A stretch of 64,000 nucleotides of DNA from Sphingobium sufflavum (GTDB lineage Bacteria; Pseudomonadota; Alphaproteobacteria; Sphingomonadales; Sphingomonadaceae): contig NZ_JAJSSH010000009.1 in NCBI RefSeq assembly GCF_021403115.1, positions 62,001-126,000 on the forward strand, given 5' to 3'. A program made the translations under genes and the position numbers. Of this stretch, positions 27,750 to 35,194 are shown piece by piece. The notes beneath the pieces were generated by a model, which saw only the letters and a program-made list of their open reading frames with translations, made no database searches and was not told the origin of the DNA. Positions within the stretch are counted from its first letter, which is position 1; each line of letters starts with the position of its first letter.

Positions 27750-28355
27750 ATGGTCGAGCGCACCGACGAACAACATGCCGACAAGATGAAGAAGATGCAG
27801 GCCGCGAAGCATAGCAACATCGCGTCCAAGACCCATGAGAAGGGCCTGCTGATCGTCCACACCGGCACCGGCAAGGGCAAGACCACCGCCGCGCTGGGCA
27901 TGGTGGTGCGCGCCATCGGCCATGGCATGAAGGTGGGCGTGGTCCAGTTCGTAAAGGGCGCGATGACCACGGGCGAGAAGGTCGTGTTCGACGCCTTTCC
28001 CGCACAGGTCGAATTCAAGCCAATGGGCGAGGGCTTCACCTGGGACACGCAGGACCGCGCCCGCGACATCGCGGTCGCGCGGGAGGCGTGGGACGAGGTG
28101 AAGCGCATGATCGCCGACCCCGCCTATCATATGGTGCTGGCCGACGAGCTGAACATCGTGCTGCGCTACGACTATCTGCCGCTGGACGAGGTGCTGGAGG
28201 TGCTGCGCGCCAAGCCGGAGGACAAGCATGTCATCGTCACCGGCCGCAACGCCAAGGAGGAGCTGGTGGAACTGGCCGATCTGGCGACGGAGATGACGCT
28301 GTTGAAGCATCCGTTCCGGTCCGGGGTGAAGGCGCAGGCGGGGATCGAGTTCTGA
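27750..28355 (+). CDS. cobO: Corrinoid adenosyltransferase (CobO/BtuR type)
   Basis: Transfers the adenosyl group of ATP to cob(I)alamin or cob(I)yrinate diamide. The 201-residue protein has the CobO P-loop GTGKGKTT (39-46), GMKVGVVQFVKG, and the Walker B-like region LADELNIVLRYDYLPLDEV. The ATG at 27750 has GAAAGG 6 bases upstream; an in-frame ATG at 27744 is too close to that site. It lies between btuB and bluB and supplies the adenosylation step of B12 salvage. Confidence 0.94.
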   Translation: MVERTDEQHADKMKKMQAAKHSNIASKTHEKGLLIVHTGTGKGKTTAALGMVVRAIGHGMKVGVVQFVKGAMTTGEKVVFDAFPAQVEFKPMGEGFTWDTQDRARDIAVAREAWDEVKRMIADPAYHMVLADELNIVLRYDYLPLDEVLEVLRAKPEDKHVIVTGRNAKEELVELADLATEMTLLKHPFRSGVKAQAGIEF

Positions 28356-29065
28356 GCGCGGAGCGCGCCCCCGATCCGGCCCCTGAGCCGGCCGGCGATC
28401 CGGCCCCGCTTGCGGCCCCGGCTGCGGCGGAGGCCCGTTTCGATGCGGGCTTTCGCGAGACGCTGGACGCGCTGATCGGCTGGCGGCGCGACGTGCGGCG
28501 CTTTCGCCGCGACCCGTTGCCGGACGGCGCGCTGGAGGAACTGTTGCAACTGGCGCAGCAGGCTCCGTCGGTCGGCAATTCGCAACCATGGCGGTTTGTC
28601 CGGGTGCGGTCGGACCATCTGCGCACCGACCTTGCCAATCATGTCGATGTGCAGGTCATCAGCGCGGGCGAACGGATCGCCGACGCGACCAAGCGGGCCG
28701 CCTATGCCGCGCTGAAACTGCATGGCCTGCGCGAGGCGCCGGAGATTGTCGCGGTCTTCTGCGACGAGGAGACACAGGCCGGGACCGGGCTGGGCGCGAC
28801 GACCATGCCGGAGGCGCGCCGTTACTCGGTGGTGCTGGCCATCCACACCCTCTGGCTGGCCGCGCGGGCGCGGGGCATGGCGCTGGGATGGGTGTCGATC
28901 GTCGATCCGGCCCATGTGAAGGCGCTGCTGGCGGTGCCGGACGGCTGGCGGCTGGTCGCGCTGCTGTGCATCGGCTGGCCGGAGGCGAATAGCAGCGTGC
29001 CGGAACTGGAGAGGCTGGGCTGGCAGAAGCGGATCGACTGGAGGCAGAATGTCAGCGAGCGTTGA
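28352..29065 (+). CDS. bluB: 5,6-dimethylbenzimidazole synthase BluB (probable CTG start)
   Basis: BluB cleaves reduced FMN with oxygen to make DMB, the lower ligand of B12. Family features: GWRRDVRRFRRDPLP (FMN-phosphate site) near residue 45, APSVGNSQPWRFV near 73, and ARARGMALGWVSIVDP. In frame there is no ATG, GTG or TTG between an ATG at 28088, deep inside cobO, and the GTG at 28493, which would delete the RRDVR site. The CTG at 28352 overlaps the cobO stop as CTGA with GGGGATCGAG just upstream, so a coupled CTG start (237 residues) is the best reading. The N-terminus is Pro/Ala-rich. Confidence 0.85.
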   Translation: MSAERAPDPAPEPAGDPAPLAAPAAAEARFDAGFRETLDALIGWRRDVRRFRRDPLPDGALEELLQLAQQAPSVGNSQPWRFVRVRSDHLRTDLANHVDVQVISAGERIADATKRAAYAALKLHGLREAPEIVAVFCDEETQAGTGLGATTMPEARRYSVVLAIHTLWLAARARGMALGWVSIVDPAHVKALLAVPDGWRLVALLCIGWPEANSSVPELERLGWQKRIDWRQNVSER

Positions 29066-29963
29066 GGGGGGGGGCGCTGTCCTGCCTCCTGCCCGGTCCC
29101 CTGTCCGCCGCCGCCCGGCTCGGCTGTGCGCGCGCCTGCTGCGCCCCGACCTGCCGCACCAGTTGCTGCGCTGCCTGCACATAGGCGGGGCCGCCGCACA
29201 CGGTCCAGGCCTGCGGGATGGTGATGCGCTTCATGCCCGCCAGCGCGGGATGGTGCAGCATCTCCGTCCCCTGATCGGTGACGCGCTGCGTCGCGCTTTC
29301 CATGATGAGATAGTCGGGACGGGCCGCGACCATCTCCTCCAGCGGCACTTGCGCCATCACCGGCTTGTGGAGCCGGGCGGCGAGGTTGACGAGGCCGACG
29401 CGGTTCATCAGCTCGTCCACCAGCGTGCCGGTGCCGGTCATATAGCCGCGCCGCTGATAATAGGCCGCGACCTGTCCGGGGGCTATCCTCGGCAGGGCGG
29501 CAAGGTCGCGGTCCATGCGCGCGATCATCGCCTCGCCCCGTGCCGGATGGCCGACGGCGACGGCGACGGCGCGGATGGATGCGCGGATCGCGTCATAGCT
29601 TTCCGCCTGCGGCACATCGACGGCGCGGAAATTCTGCTTCGACAGCACGGCGAGCGCGGGGTTGCGCCGGGCGGGCATGCCGACGACGAGGTCGGGGTCG
29701 AGCGCCAGTATCTCCTCCGCCGAACTGCCCATGATGCGCAGGCCCCGCGCCTTTGCCGCCTCCGCCGACATGTCGGCGTTGTCGGCGTTGCGGGTGAGGC
29801 CGGCGATCTGCGCGCGGTCGGCCAGCGCCAGCACGAGCTGGTCGGTGCACAGGTTGAGCGAGACGATCCGGCGCGGCCGCGCCTCCGCCGGGACCGCGAG
29901 CATCGCCGCCACAGGACAGGCCATTATGGCAATCGGGCGGAGGAGGGTGCGGGCCATGGTCAT
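29052..29963 (-). CDS. btuF: Periplasmic cobalamin-binding protein of the ABC importer (BtuF-like)
   Basis: A 303-residue substrate-binding protein of the BtuF/FhuD class. A signal peptide (about 1-27) precedes PRRIVSLNLCTDQLVLALAD, then IMGSSAEEILALDPDLVVGM and MTGTGTLVDELMNRVGL, typical of the two-lobed family. Its position beside btuC-btuD and btuB supports cobalamin as ligand. Several starts exist (29975, 29963, 29957); GGGG precedes the cluster. Its 3' end overlaps the end of bluB by 14 bases on the opposite strand. Confidence 0.88.
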   Translation of the reverse strand: MTMARTLLRPIAIMACPVAAMLAVPAEARPRRIVSLNLCTDQLVLALADRAQIAGLTRNADNADMSAEAAKARGLRIMGSSAEEILALDPDLVVGMPARRNPALAVLSKQNFRAVDVPQAESYDAIRASIRAVAVAVGHPARGEAMIARMDRDLAALPRIAPGQVAAYYQRRGYMTGTGTLVDELMNRVGLVNLAARLHKPVMAQVPLEEMVAARPDYLIMESATQRVTDQGTEMLHHPALAGMKRITIPQAWTVCGGPAYVQAAQQLVRQVGAQQARAQPSRAAADRGPGRRQDSAPPLNAR

Positions 29964-30030
29964 GCCCCGTTCCATAACGCCGCAACCCCGCGATACAAGG
30001 TGCGCGGCGATGGCCGGGAGGGTGCACGCC

Positions 30031-31200
30031 ATGGCGCATGAACCATCGGGGGGCGTCGCCCCGCCGCAGCCCGGCCAGTCCTACACCGTCGAAGCCCACT
30101 CCGCCCAGTCGCACTCCGACCCGTCCCGCTCCCTAGAGTCCCGGCCCGTCGCGCCCGACCCTGCCCCGCCCCATTGTCTTACGCCCGGCCCCGTCCTGCG
30201 GCGTCGCCATCCCTTGCTGATGCCCGTGCTGCTCCTGCTGGTCGGGGCCGCCGCGCTGGCGTCGCTGGGGCTGGGCGCGGTGATGCTGTCGCCCCTGCGG
30301 CTGCTGGCCGCGCTGGCCGACGGGCCGCAGGGACAGGCGGACCGGATCGCGAGCGTCATCCTGTTCGAACTGCGCCTGCCGCGCGCGCTGCTGGGCCTGC
30401 TGATCGGCGCGATGCTGGGCCTCGCGGGGGCGGTGTTGCAGGGCTATCTGCGCAACCCGCTGGCGGAGCCGTCCGTGCTGGGCGCGTCCAACTCGGCAGC
30501 GCTGGGCGCGGTCGCGGCGCTCTATTTCGGGCTGGCGGAATGGCATGCGGCGATGCTGCCGCTGATGGCCATCGCGGCGGGCATGGGCGCGCTGCTGCTG
30601 CTGTTCGCCCTGTCGGGCCGGTCGGAAAGCCCGCTGGGCCTGATCCTGGCGGGCATTGCCGTCTCCACGCTGGCGGGCGCGGGGATCAGCCTGGCGCTCA
30701 ACCTCTCTTCCAACCCCTTTGCGGCGATGGAGATCATGAACTGGCTGCTCGGCTCCATCGAGAACCGGTCGAGCGAGCATGTGCTGATCGCCCTGCCCTG
30801 CATCATCGTCGGCGCGGGGCTGCTGCTGCTCGACGGGCGGGCGCTGGACGCGCTGTCGCTGGGCGAGGATGGCGCGCGGTCGCTGGGCGTGGACCTGACG
30901 CGCACGCGCACCCGGCTGTTGTTCGGCCTCGCCATCGGGGTGGGCGGCGCGGTGGCGGTGTCCGGCTCCATCGGCTTCGTCGGGCTGATCGTGCCGCACC
31001 TGATCCGGCCGCTGACCGACCGCGCGCCGTCCTCCATCCTGCTACCCTCGGCCCTGGGCGGGGCCGCGCTGCTGACCCTGTCGGACGTGATGGTGCGGCT
31101 GGTCCCCACGCGGGTCGAACTGAAGCTGGGCGTGGTCACGGCCTTCCTCGGCGTGCCCGTCTTCCTGTTCCACCTGCTGCGGGAGCGACGGCTATGGTGA
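30031..31200 (+). CDS. btuC: Cobalamin ABC importer permease (BtuC-like)
   Basis: FecCD/BtuC-type inner-membrane permease. About ten helices run from residue 64 to the end, with LRLPRALLGLLIGAMLGLAG, LRNPLAEPSVLGASN and the coupling region DGARSLGVDLTRTR; SGSIGFVGLIVPHLIR is a family signature. The ATG at 30031 has GGGAGG 9 bases upstream and gives 389 residues, including about 57 hydrophilic Pro/Ser-rich residues before the first helix, longer than usual. Its stop overlaps the start of btuD. Confidence 0.9.
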   Translation: MAHEPSGGVAPPQPGQSYTVEAHSAQSHSDPSRSLESRPVAPDPAPPHCLTPGPVLRRRHPLLMPVLLLLVGAAALASLGLGAVMLSPLRLLAALADGPQGQADRIASVILFELRLPRALLGLLIGAMLGLAGAVLQGYLRNPLAEPSVLGASNSAALGAVAALYFGLAEWHAAMLPLMAIAAGMGALLLLFALSGRSESPLGLILAGIAVSTLAGAGISLALNLSSNPFAAMEIMNWLLGSIENRSSEHVLIALPCIIVGAGLLLLDGRALDALSLGEDGARSLGVDLTRTRTRLLFGLAIGVGGAVAVSGSIGFVGLIVPHLIRPLTDRAPSSILLPSALGGAALLTLSDVMVRLVPTRVELKLGVVTAFLGVPVFLFHLLRERRLW

Positions 31201-31991
31201 CGGTGCGGGTCGATCACGTGTCCGTCCGGCTGGGGCGGCGATGGGTGCTGGAAGATGTCGGCATGACCCTCTCCGCCGGTAGCCTCGTCGGGATCGTCGG
31301 TCCCAATGGCGCGGGCAAGTCCACGCTGGTCCGGGCGATGCTGGGGCTGGCGAGGCCCGATGGCGGCGCGGTGCATATCGACGGGCGGGCCGTGGCGACC
31401 ATGCCGCCGCGCGACCTGGCGCGGGCCATCGCCTATCTGCCGCAGGGGCAGACGCTGCACTGGCCGCTGAGCGTGGAGCGGCTGGTGGCGCTGGGCCGCC
31501 TGCCCCATCTGGCGCCGCTGTCGCGGATCGGGGAAGCGGATCGCGCCATCGTGGCCGCCGCCATGGCGCGGGCGGACGTCGCCCATCTGGCGCAGCGCAT
31601 CGCCACGGAATTGTCCGGCGGGGAGCGGGCGCGGGTGCTGCTGGCCCGCGCGCTGGCGGTGGGCGCGGCGGGACTGGTGGCGGACGAACCGCTCGCCTCG
31701 CTCGACCCCGGCCACCAGATCGACGTGATGACCCTGTTGCGGCGCGAGGCGACGGCGGGCGGGCTGGTCGTCGCGGTGCTGCACGACCTGACCATGGCCG
31801 CGCGCTATTGCGACCGGCTGATCCTGATCGACCGGGGGCGGCTGGTGGCGGACGGCACCCCTGCACAGGTGCTGACACCCGACCGGCTGCGCGCCGTCTA
31901 TGGCATCAGCGCGCTGGTGGAGACCGGCGGCCCCGCACCGATGATCGTACCGCTGGACCGTATCGAGAACCGAGGAACTGCCCCATGCTGA
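31194..31991 (+). CDS. btuD: Cobalamin ABC importer ATPase (BtuD-like)
   Basis: Cytoplasmic ATPase subunit, 265 residues. Walker A GPNGAGKST (36-44), Q-loop LPQG, signature LSGGE, Walker B GLVADEPLASLD, and switch His in VLHDLTMA. It overlaps the 3' end of btuC by 7 bases and the start of the next gene by 7 bases, so translation of the three is coupled. Confidence 0.92.
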   Translation: MVTVRVDHVSVRLGRRWVLEDVGMTLSAGSLVGIVGPNGAGKSTLVRAMLGLARPDGGAVHIDGRAVATMPPRDLARAIAYLPQGQTLHWPLSVERLVALGRLPHLAPLSRIGEADRAIVAAAMARADVAHLAQRIATELSGGERARVLLARALAVGAAGLVADEPLASLDPGHQIDVMTLLRREATAGGLVVAVLHDLTMAARYCDRLILIDRGRLVADGTPAQVLTPDRLRAVYGISALVETGGPAPMIVPLDRIENRGTAPC

Positions 31992-32392
31992 AACCCGTCG
32001 CCACCGGCCCGGCGGTCGTCGCCTGCAACACCTGCCGCCTGTCCGCCGACGCGCGCGAGGATGGCGAGGGGGTGCGCGGCGGCGCGCGACTGGCGGAGGC
32101 GCTGCGCACCGTCAAGGCGTCGGACGCGCGCTATGACGGGGTGGCGGTGCAGGAAATGGCCTGCCTCTTCGCCTGCACCGACCATTGCACCATCCACCTG
32201 CGCGCACCGGGCAAGGTCAGCTATGTGCTGGGCCGCTTCGCCCCCGACGAGGAGGCGGCGCGCGCGATATTGGACTATGCCGTCCATTATGCGGACAGCG
32301 AACAGGGCCGCGTGCCCTTCAAGCAATGGCCGCAGGGCGTGAAAGGGCATTTCATCACCCGCTCCCCGCCGGTGGATTTCGTGGCGGAGTGA
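31985..32392 (+). CDS. DUF1636 family protein, five-cysteine putative metal/Fe-S binder
   Basis: A 135-residue soluble protein of the DUF1636 family, which resembles thioredoxin-like [2Fe-2S] ferredoxins. Cysteines are at 14 and 17 (CNTC) and at 60, 64 and 68 (CLFACTDHC). No signal peptide. It overlaps btuD by 7 bases with GAGG upstream, so it is the last gene of btuC-btuD-DUF1636. Position suggests a redox or metal role in handling imported corrinoid, for example reduction of cobalt before CobO, but this is inference. Confidence 0.82.
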   Translation: MLKPVATGPAVVACNTCRLSADAREDGEGVRGGARLAEALRTVKASDARYDGVAVQEMACLFACTDHCTIHLRAPGKVSYVLGRFAPDEEAARAILDYAVHYADSEQGRVPFKQWPQGVKGHFITRSPPVDFVAE

Positions 32393-32447
32393 GGGGGTTG
32401 GGGTGGACGGCGGGCGTTGCCGTCGTCCTCTTGGTCCATGTTGCCAT

Positions 32448-32477
32448 CGTCATTGCGATCATAGCGAAGCAATGACG
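32448..32477. repeat. Inverted repeat after the cobalamin operon
   Basis: Perfect 9-bp arms CGTCATTGC and GCAATGACG around a 12-base loop containing AGCGAAG. It resembles the GCGAAGCAAT-type dispersed repeat at 34408 and may also act as a weak terminator after the DUF1636 gene. Confidence 0.45.
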
Positions 32478-32568
32478 AATGTGGGTGGGGAGCCGACTGT
32501 GTGGATATAAAAGAGAACATGGCGAAGCAGACGTTGCGCGTGGTCCGTAGGGCGCGCACATTACGAAA

Positions 32569-33066
32569 ATGCGCGGGTTACGGATTCTTAGTAGATTAGT
32601 TAACATGTGCGGATTCGCCGCATTAGCGGCGATAACGGCCTGTGATTCCGAGGGCGAACAGCAATCTACTAAGACGCTATCGCCTGCGAGGACTGTTACG
32701 AAATCAACCCCGCCTCAGTATATCGGGATGACTGAGGCCGATATTCTTCGATCGGTTGTGGGTTGTCTCGAAGATCCTCCATATCCAATGGATGGGGGGC
32801 CAACATGTTTGCGGCGTGATGGAAGCTGGATCACTTATAACGGTTGGGGCGATCAGCGCGGCGTCTTTTGGATCACTGGCAACCAAGTGATAATGGAGAA
32901 CCGCCCTTGGAACCAAAAACCCGCCCCGCAGAGGAGGATTAGCTTTTTTCGAAACCGCGAGGGTGCGAGGTTCGTCCGTTCAGAGCAAGTCGGTGAGCCT
33001 GACCAGCTAAGGCCTGTCAAACCCTATCCTGAAGCTGACTATCTTCGGATGTATGCCCATCAATGA
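32569..33066 (+). CDS. Putative lipoprotein in a lower-GC patch, unknown function
   Basis: A 165-residue protein with a lipoprotein-type N-terminus (MRGLRILSRLVNMCGFAAL, then AAITAC; lipid Cys about 25). The mature part has WITYNGWGDQRGVFWITGN and no recognised domain. Base composition is visibly more A+T-rich than the flanking genes (TTAGTAGATTAGTTAACATG at the start), and rare-looking codons are frequent, which suggests recent acquisition. No good ribosome-binding site precedes the ATG; 32605 is an alternative start. Flanks at 32393-32568 and 33067-33250 hold no other gene. Confidence 0.6.
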   Translation: MRGLRILSRLVNMCGFAALAAITACDSEGEQQSTKTLSPARTVTKSTPPQYIGMTEADILRSVVGCLEDPPYPMDGGPTCLRRDGSWITYNGWGDQRGVFWITGNQVIMENRPWNQKPAPQRRISFFRNREGARFVRSEQVGEPDQLRPVKPYPEADYLRMYAHQ

Positions 33067-33250
33067 ATGGCGGGTTTGGGAAGAGCCATAAGGGTCATTG
33101 AATGACGACGTTGGGTCGCTTACCGCCACCCCCGCACCATCCCAACCCAAACCGCTACACCTCAACGGAAGCGCGACAGCCTCCCCGCTCCGCCCATGAC
33201 TCCCCCGTTATGCTCTTTCCCGGCGCGCGCGCGTTCTCTACCGTCGGACC

Positions 33251-33955
33251 ATGATGAAGATCGCAAGCTATAATATCCACAAGGCGGTCGGCACCGACCG
33301 GCGGCGCAGCCCCGAACGGATCATCGAGGTGCTGAACGAGATCGATGCCGATGTGATCGCGCTTCAGGAGGCGGACATGCGCTTTGGCCAGCGCCACGCC
33401 GTGCTGCCCGACTGGCTGCTGGAGGCGCGCAGCCCCTATCGGCGGGTGCCGCTGGCCATCCAGTCGGGCAGCATGGGCTGGCATGGCAATGCGATACTGG
33501 TGCGCGAGGGGGTGGAGGTGACCGGCCATGACGTGCTGCACCTGCCCTGCCTGGAACCGCGCGGCGCGGTCAATGCGGCGGTGTCGGCCAATGGCGTGGC
33601 GCTGCGCCTGTTCGGCATGCACCTCGACCTGTCGGGCCTGTGGCGGCGGCGGCAGGCGGCGGCACTGCTGCATCAGGTGGAGGTCGCCAACAGCCATGGC
33701 GCGCCGCTGCCCACCGTCTTGGTCGGCGACACCAATGAATGGACGCAGAATGGCGGATGCCTGCGCGACTTTGCGCGGCAGTTCACCATATTGTCCTGCG
33801 GGCGCAGTTTTCACGCGCGGCGGCCGGTCGCGAGCCTGGACCGCATCATGTACAGCGCGGGCCTGACCCTGAACGAGGCGGGGGTGCATAGCTCCCCCCT
33901 CGCCCGGCGCGCGTCGGATCATTTGCCGGTGTGGGCGGTTCTGGAGGCTGGATGA
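33251..33955 (+). CDS. Endonuclease/exonuclease/phosphatase family protein
   Basis: A 234-residue EEP-fold hydrolase. Active-site motifs are complete: SYNIHKAVG (Asn), ALQEADM (metal Glu), GMHLDLSG, VGDTNEW (Asp/Asn), SLDRIMY and SDHLPV (catalytic His). Members cleave phosphodiesters in nucleic acids or lipids, so the substrate is open. It has no signal peptide. The gene for a small secreted DUF3060 protein follows after about 40 bases. Confidence 0.88.
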   Translation: MMKIASYNIHKAVGTDRRRSPERIIEVLNEIDADVIALQEADMRFGQRHAVLPDWLLEARSPYRRVPLAIQSGSMGWHGNAILVREGVEVTGHDVLHLPCLEPRGAVNAAVSANGVALRLFGMHLDLSGLWRRRQAAALLHQVEVANSHGAPLPTVLVGDTNEWTQNGGCLRDFARQFTILSCGRSFHARRPVASLDRIMYSAGLTLNEAGVHSSPLARRASDHLPVWAVLEAG

Positions 33956-33996
33956 CGGCGGCCCTTCGCCGCCCCGTGCCGAGAGAGAGATTGTGT

Positions 33997-34341
33997 ATGC
34001 GCCCCTTCGCCTGCCTGACCCTGCTGCCCGTCCTCGCCCTCCTTATCCCGGTCGCCGCGCAGGCCCAGACGCGGTTCGAGGGCGCGGGGGAGGAGGTCGC
34101 GCTGGATTGCAACGGGGGGACCATCCATGTCGCGGGGGCCAGCAACCGGCTGACCATCGGCGGGGCGTGCACCGAATTGCAGGTGGAGGGCGCGAACAAC
34201 CAGATCCGCATCGACCTGGCCGCCCGGTCCGGCATCAGCGTGCAGGGCGCGGGCAATGTCATCCGGTGGACCGCACCCGGCTCCGCGAAGCCGAAACTGG
34301 CGATCAGCGGCGCGGGCAACCGCCTGTCCCGCGCGCGCTAG
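33997..34341 (+). CDS. Secreted DUF3060 protein
   Basis: A 114-residue exported protein. Signal peptide 1-24 (MRPFACLTLLPVLALLIPVA, then AQAQ), followed by short beta-repeats typical of DUF3060: IHVAGASNRLTIGG, LQVEGANNQIRID, ISVQGAGNVIRW and LAISGAGNRLSRAR. The GxxN repeats suggest a small beta-solenoid. GAGAGAGA precedes the ATG at 33997; an ATG at 33952 overlapping the previous stop is an alternative but would bury the signal peptide. Function unknown. Confidence 0.8.
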   Translation: MRPFACLTLLPVLALLIPVAAQAQTRFEGAGEEVALDCNGGTIHVAGASNRLTIGGACTELQVEGANNQIRIDLAARSGISVQGAGNVIRWTAPGSAKPKLAISGAGNRLSRAR

Positions 34342-34407
34342 GCGGGCGCGGCATCCAGTCCGAACGCCTGCGAATGGCTGGAGCGTGATGATTGTGCCTT
34401 GAATCGC

Positions 34408-34484
34408 CCTTGCGAGCGGAGCGAACCGAAGGCGGGCGAAGTCCAAAGGACGGCGCCATGGATTGCTTCGCTGCGCTCGCAAGG
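34408..34484. repeat. Dispersed inverted repeat (GCGAGCG...GCGAAGCAATCC type)
   Basis: Arms 34408-34425 and 34467-34484 pair at 17 of 18 positions around a 41-base loop that includes CCATGGATTG. It lies in the 265-base gap between the DUF3060 and regulator genes, which holds no gene. Sequences of this kind are common between genes in sphingomonads. Confidence 0.6.
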
Positions 34485-34606
34485 ACGAGGGGGGCGCGCA
34501 ATGATCTGGCCCGCGACTCGCTTCGAAACTCGTGGGAACCTGCCTTTTCGGCACCCATCTTCTGGAGGACGGCCTGTCCTGTCCAGGAAGCCGCCCGGCG
34601 CGCCGG

Positions 34607-35095
34607 TCACTCCGGGTCCTGAAACCGCTCCGCCGTCGTGATCCCCTCCATCGCACGGCTGAGGTCGGCGTGGAAATCGGCGAGGCGGCCGAGCCGGTCG
34701 GCGGCCTTGCCGGACGCCACCGCATCCTTGCGCCGGGCGATCAGGCTGGACATCTGGCTGAGCAACGTCACCTGCTTGATGAGCGGCGTGCCGGGATGCG
34801 CGCCCACCACATAGAGCACGCGCTTCGTCCCCCGTTCCCCCAGCCGCCGGACATTGCCATAGGATTCCAGCATACGCGCGGCGGTGGAGACATGGCTCTT
34901 GCTCACCTCCAGCTCCGCCACGATCTCGTCCAGCGACACCGGCTCCTCCTTGAGTTGCAGATAGCCATAGAGGCGAGCCGCCGTGATCGGCATACCCCAT
35001 GGCACCAGCAGGACGGCCAGCTCCTCGATGAAGTGGCGCTGCGCCGGGGTGAGGGTGGAGGCATCGGCGGCCTTATCATTTGACATATTCGGCAT
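34607..35095 (-). CDS. GbsR/MarR-type transcriptional regulator
   Basis: A 162-residue winged-helix DNA-binding protein. The helix-turn-helix lies at about 40-85 (ITAARLYGYLQL, VSLDEIVAELEVSKSHVSTA) with the wing near GNVRRLGERGTKRVLY, as in GbsR-like regulators of osmoprotectant and aldehyde metabolism. The C-terminal half is helical and likely dimerises. The start codon at 35095 falls in the centre of a perfect palindrome, so it probably represses itself and the divergent aldehyde dehydrogenase gene. A second ATG at 35086 is possible; neither has a clear ribosome-binding site. Confidence 0.83.
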   Translation of the reverse strand: MPNMSNDKAADASTLTPAQRHFIEELAVLLVPWGMPITAARLYGYLQLKEEPVSLDEIVAELEVSKSHVSTAARMLESYGNVRRLGERGTKRVLYVVGAHPGTPLIKQVTLLSQMSSLIARRKDAVASGKAADRLGRLADFHADLSRAMEGITTAERFQDPE

Positions 35096-35106
35096 TTACC
35101 GAATAT
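35085..35106. promoter_or_regulatory. Perfect palindromic operator candidate (ATATTCGG-N6-CCGAATAT)
   Basis: Two perfect 8-base arms with a 6-base spacer, overlapping the regulator start codon and lying 88 bases before the aldehyde dehydrogenase ATG. Size and symmetry suit a dimeric winged-helix repressor. That the adjacent GbsR-like protein binds it is inferred. Confidence 0.65.
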
Positions 35107-35194
35107 ACATTACGACAACGGGCGAATCAAGCGATGTTATGCAGGACGAAGCCCCGTCAAAAAGCCCCGATGAACCCTGTGGAAGGATGACCCG

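Noticed and set aside
34342..34606. Small genes in the gap before the regulator
   Set aside because: The frames there follow the inverted repeat and have no ribosome-binding sites or domain features.
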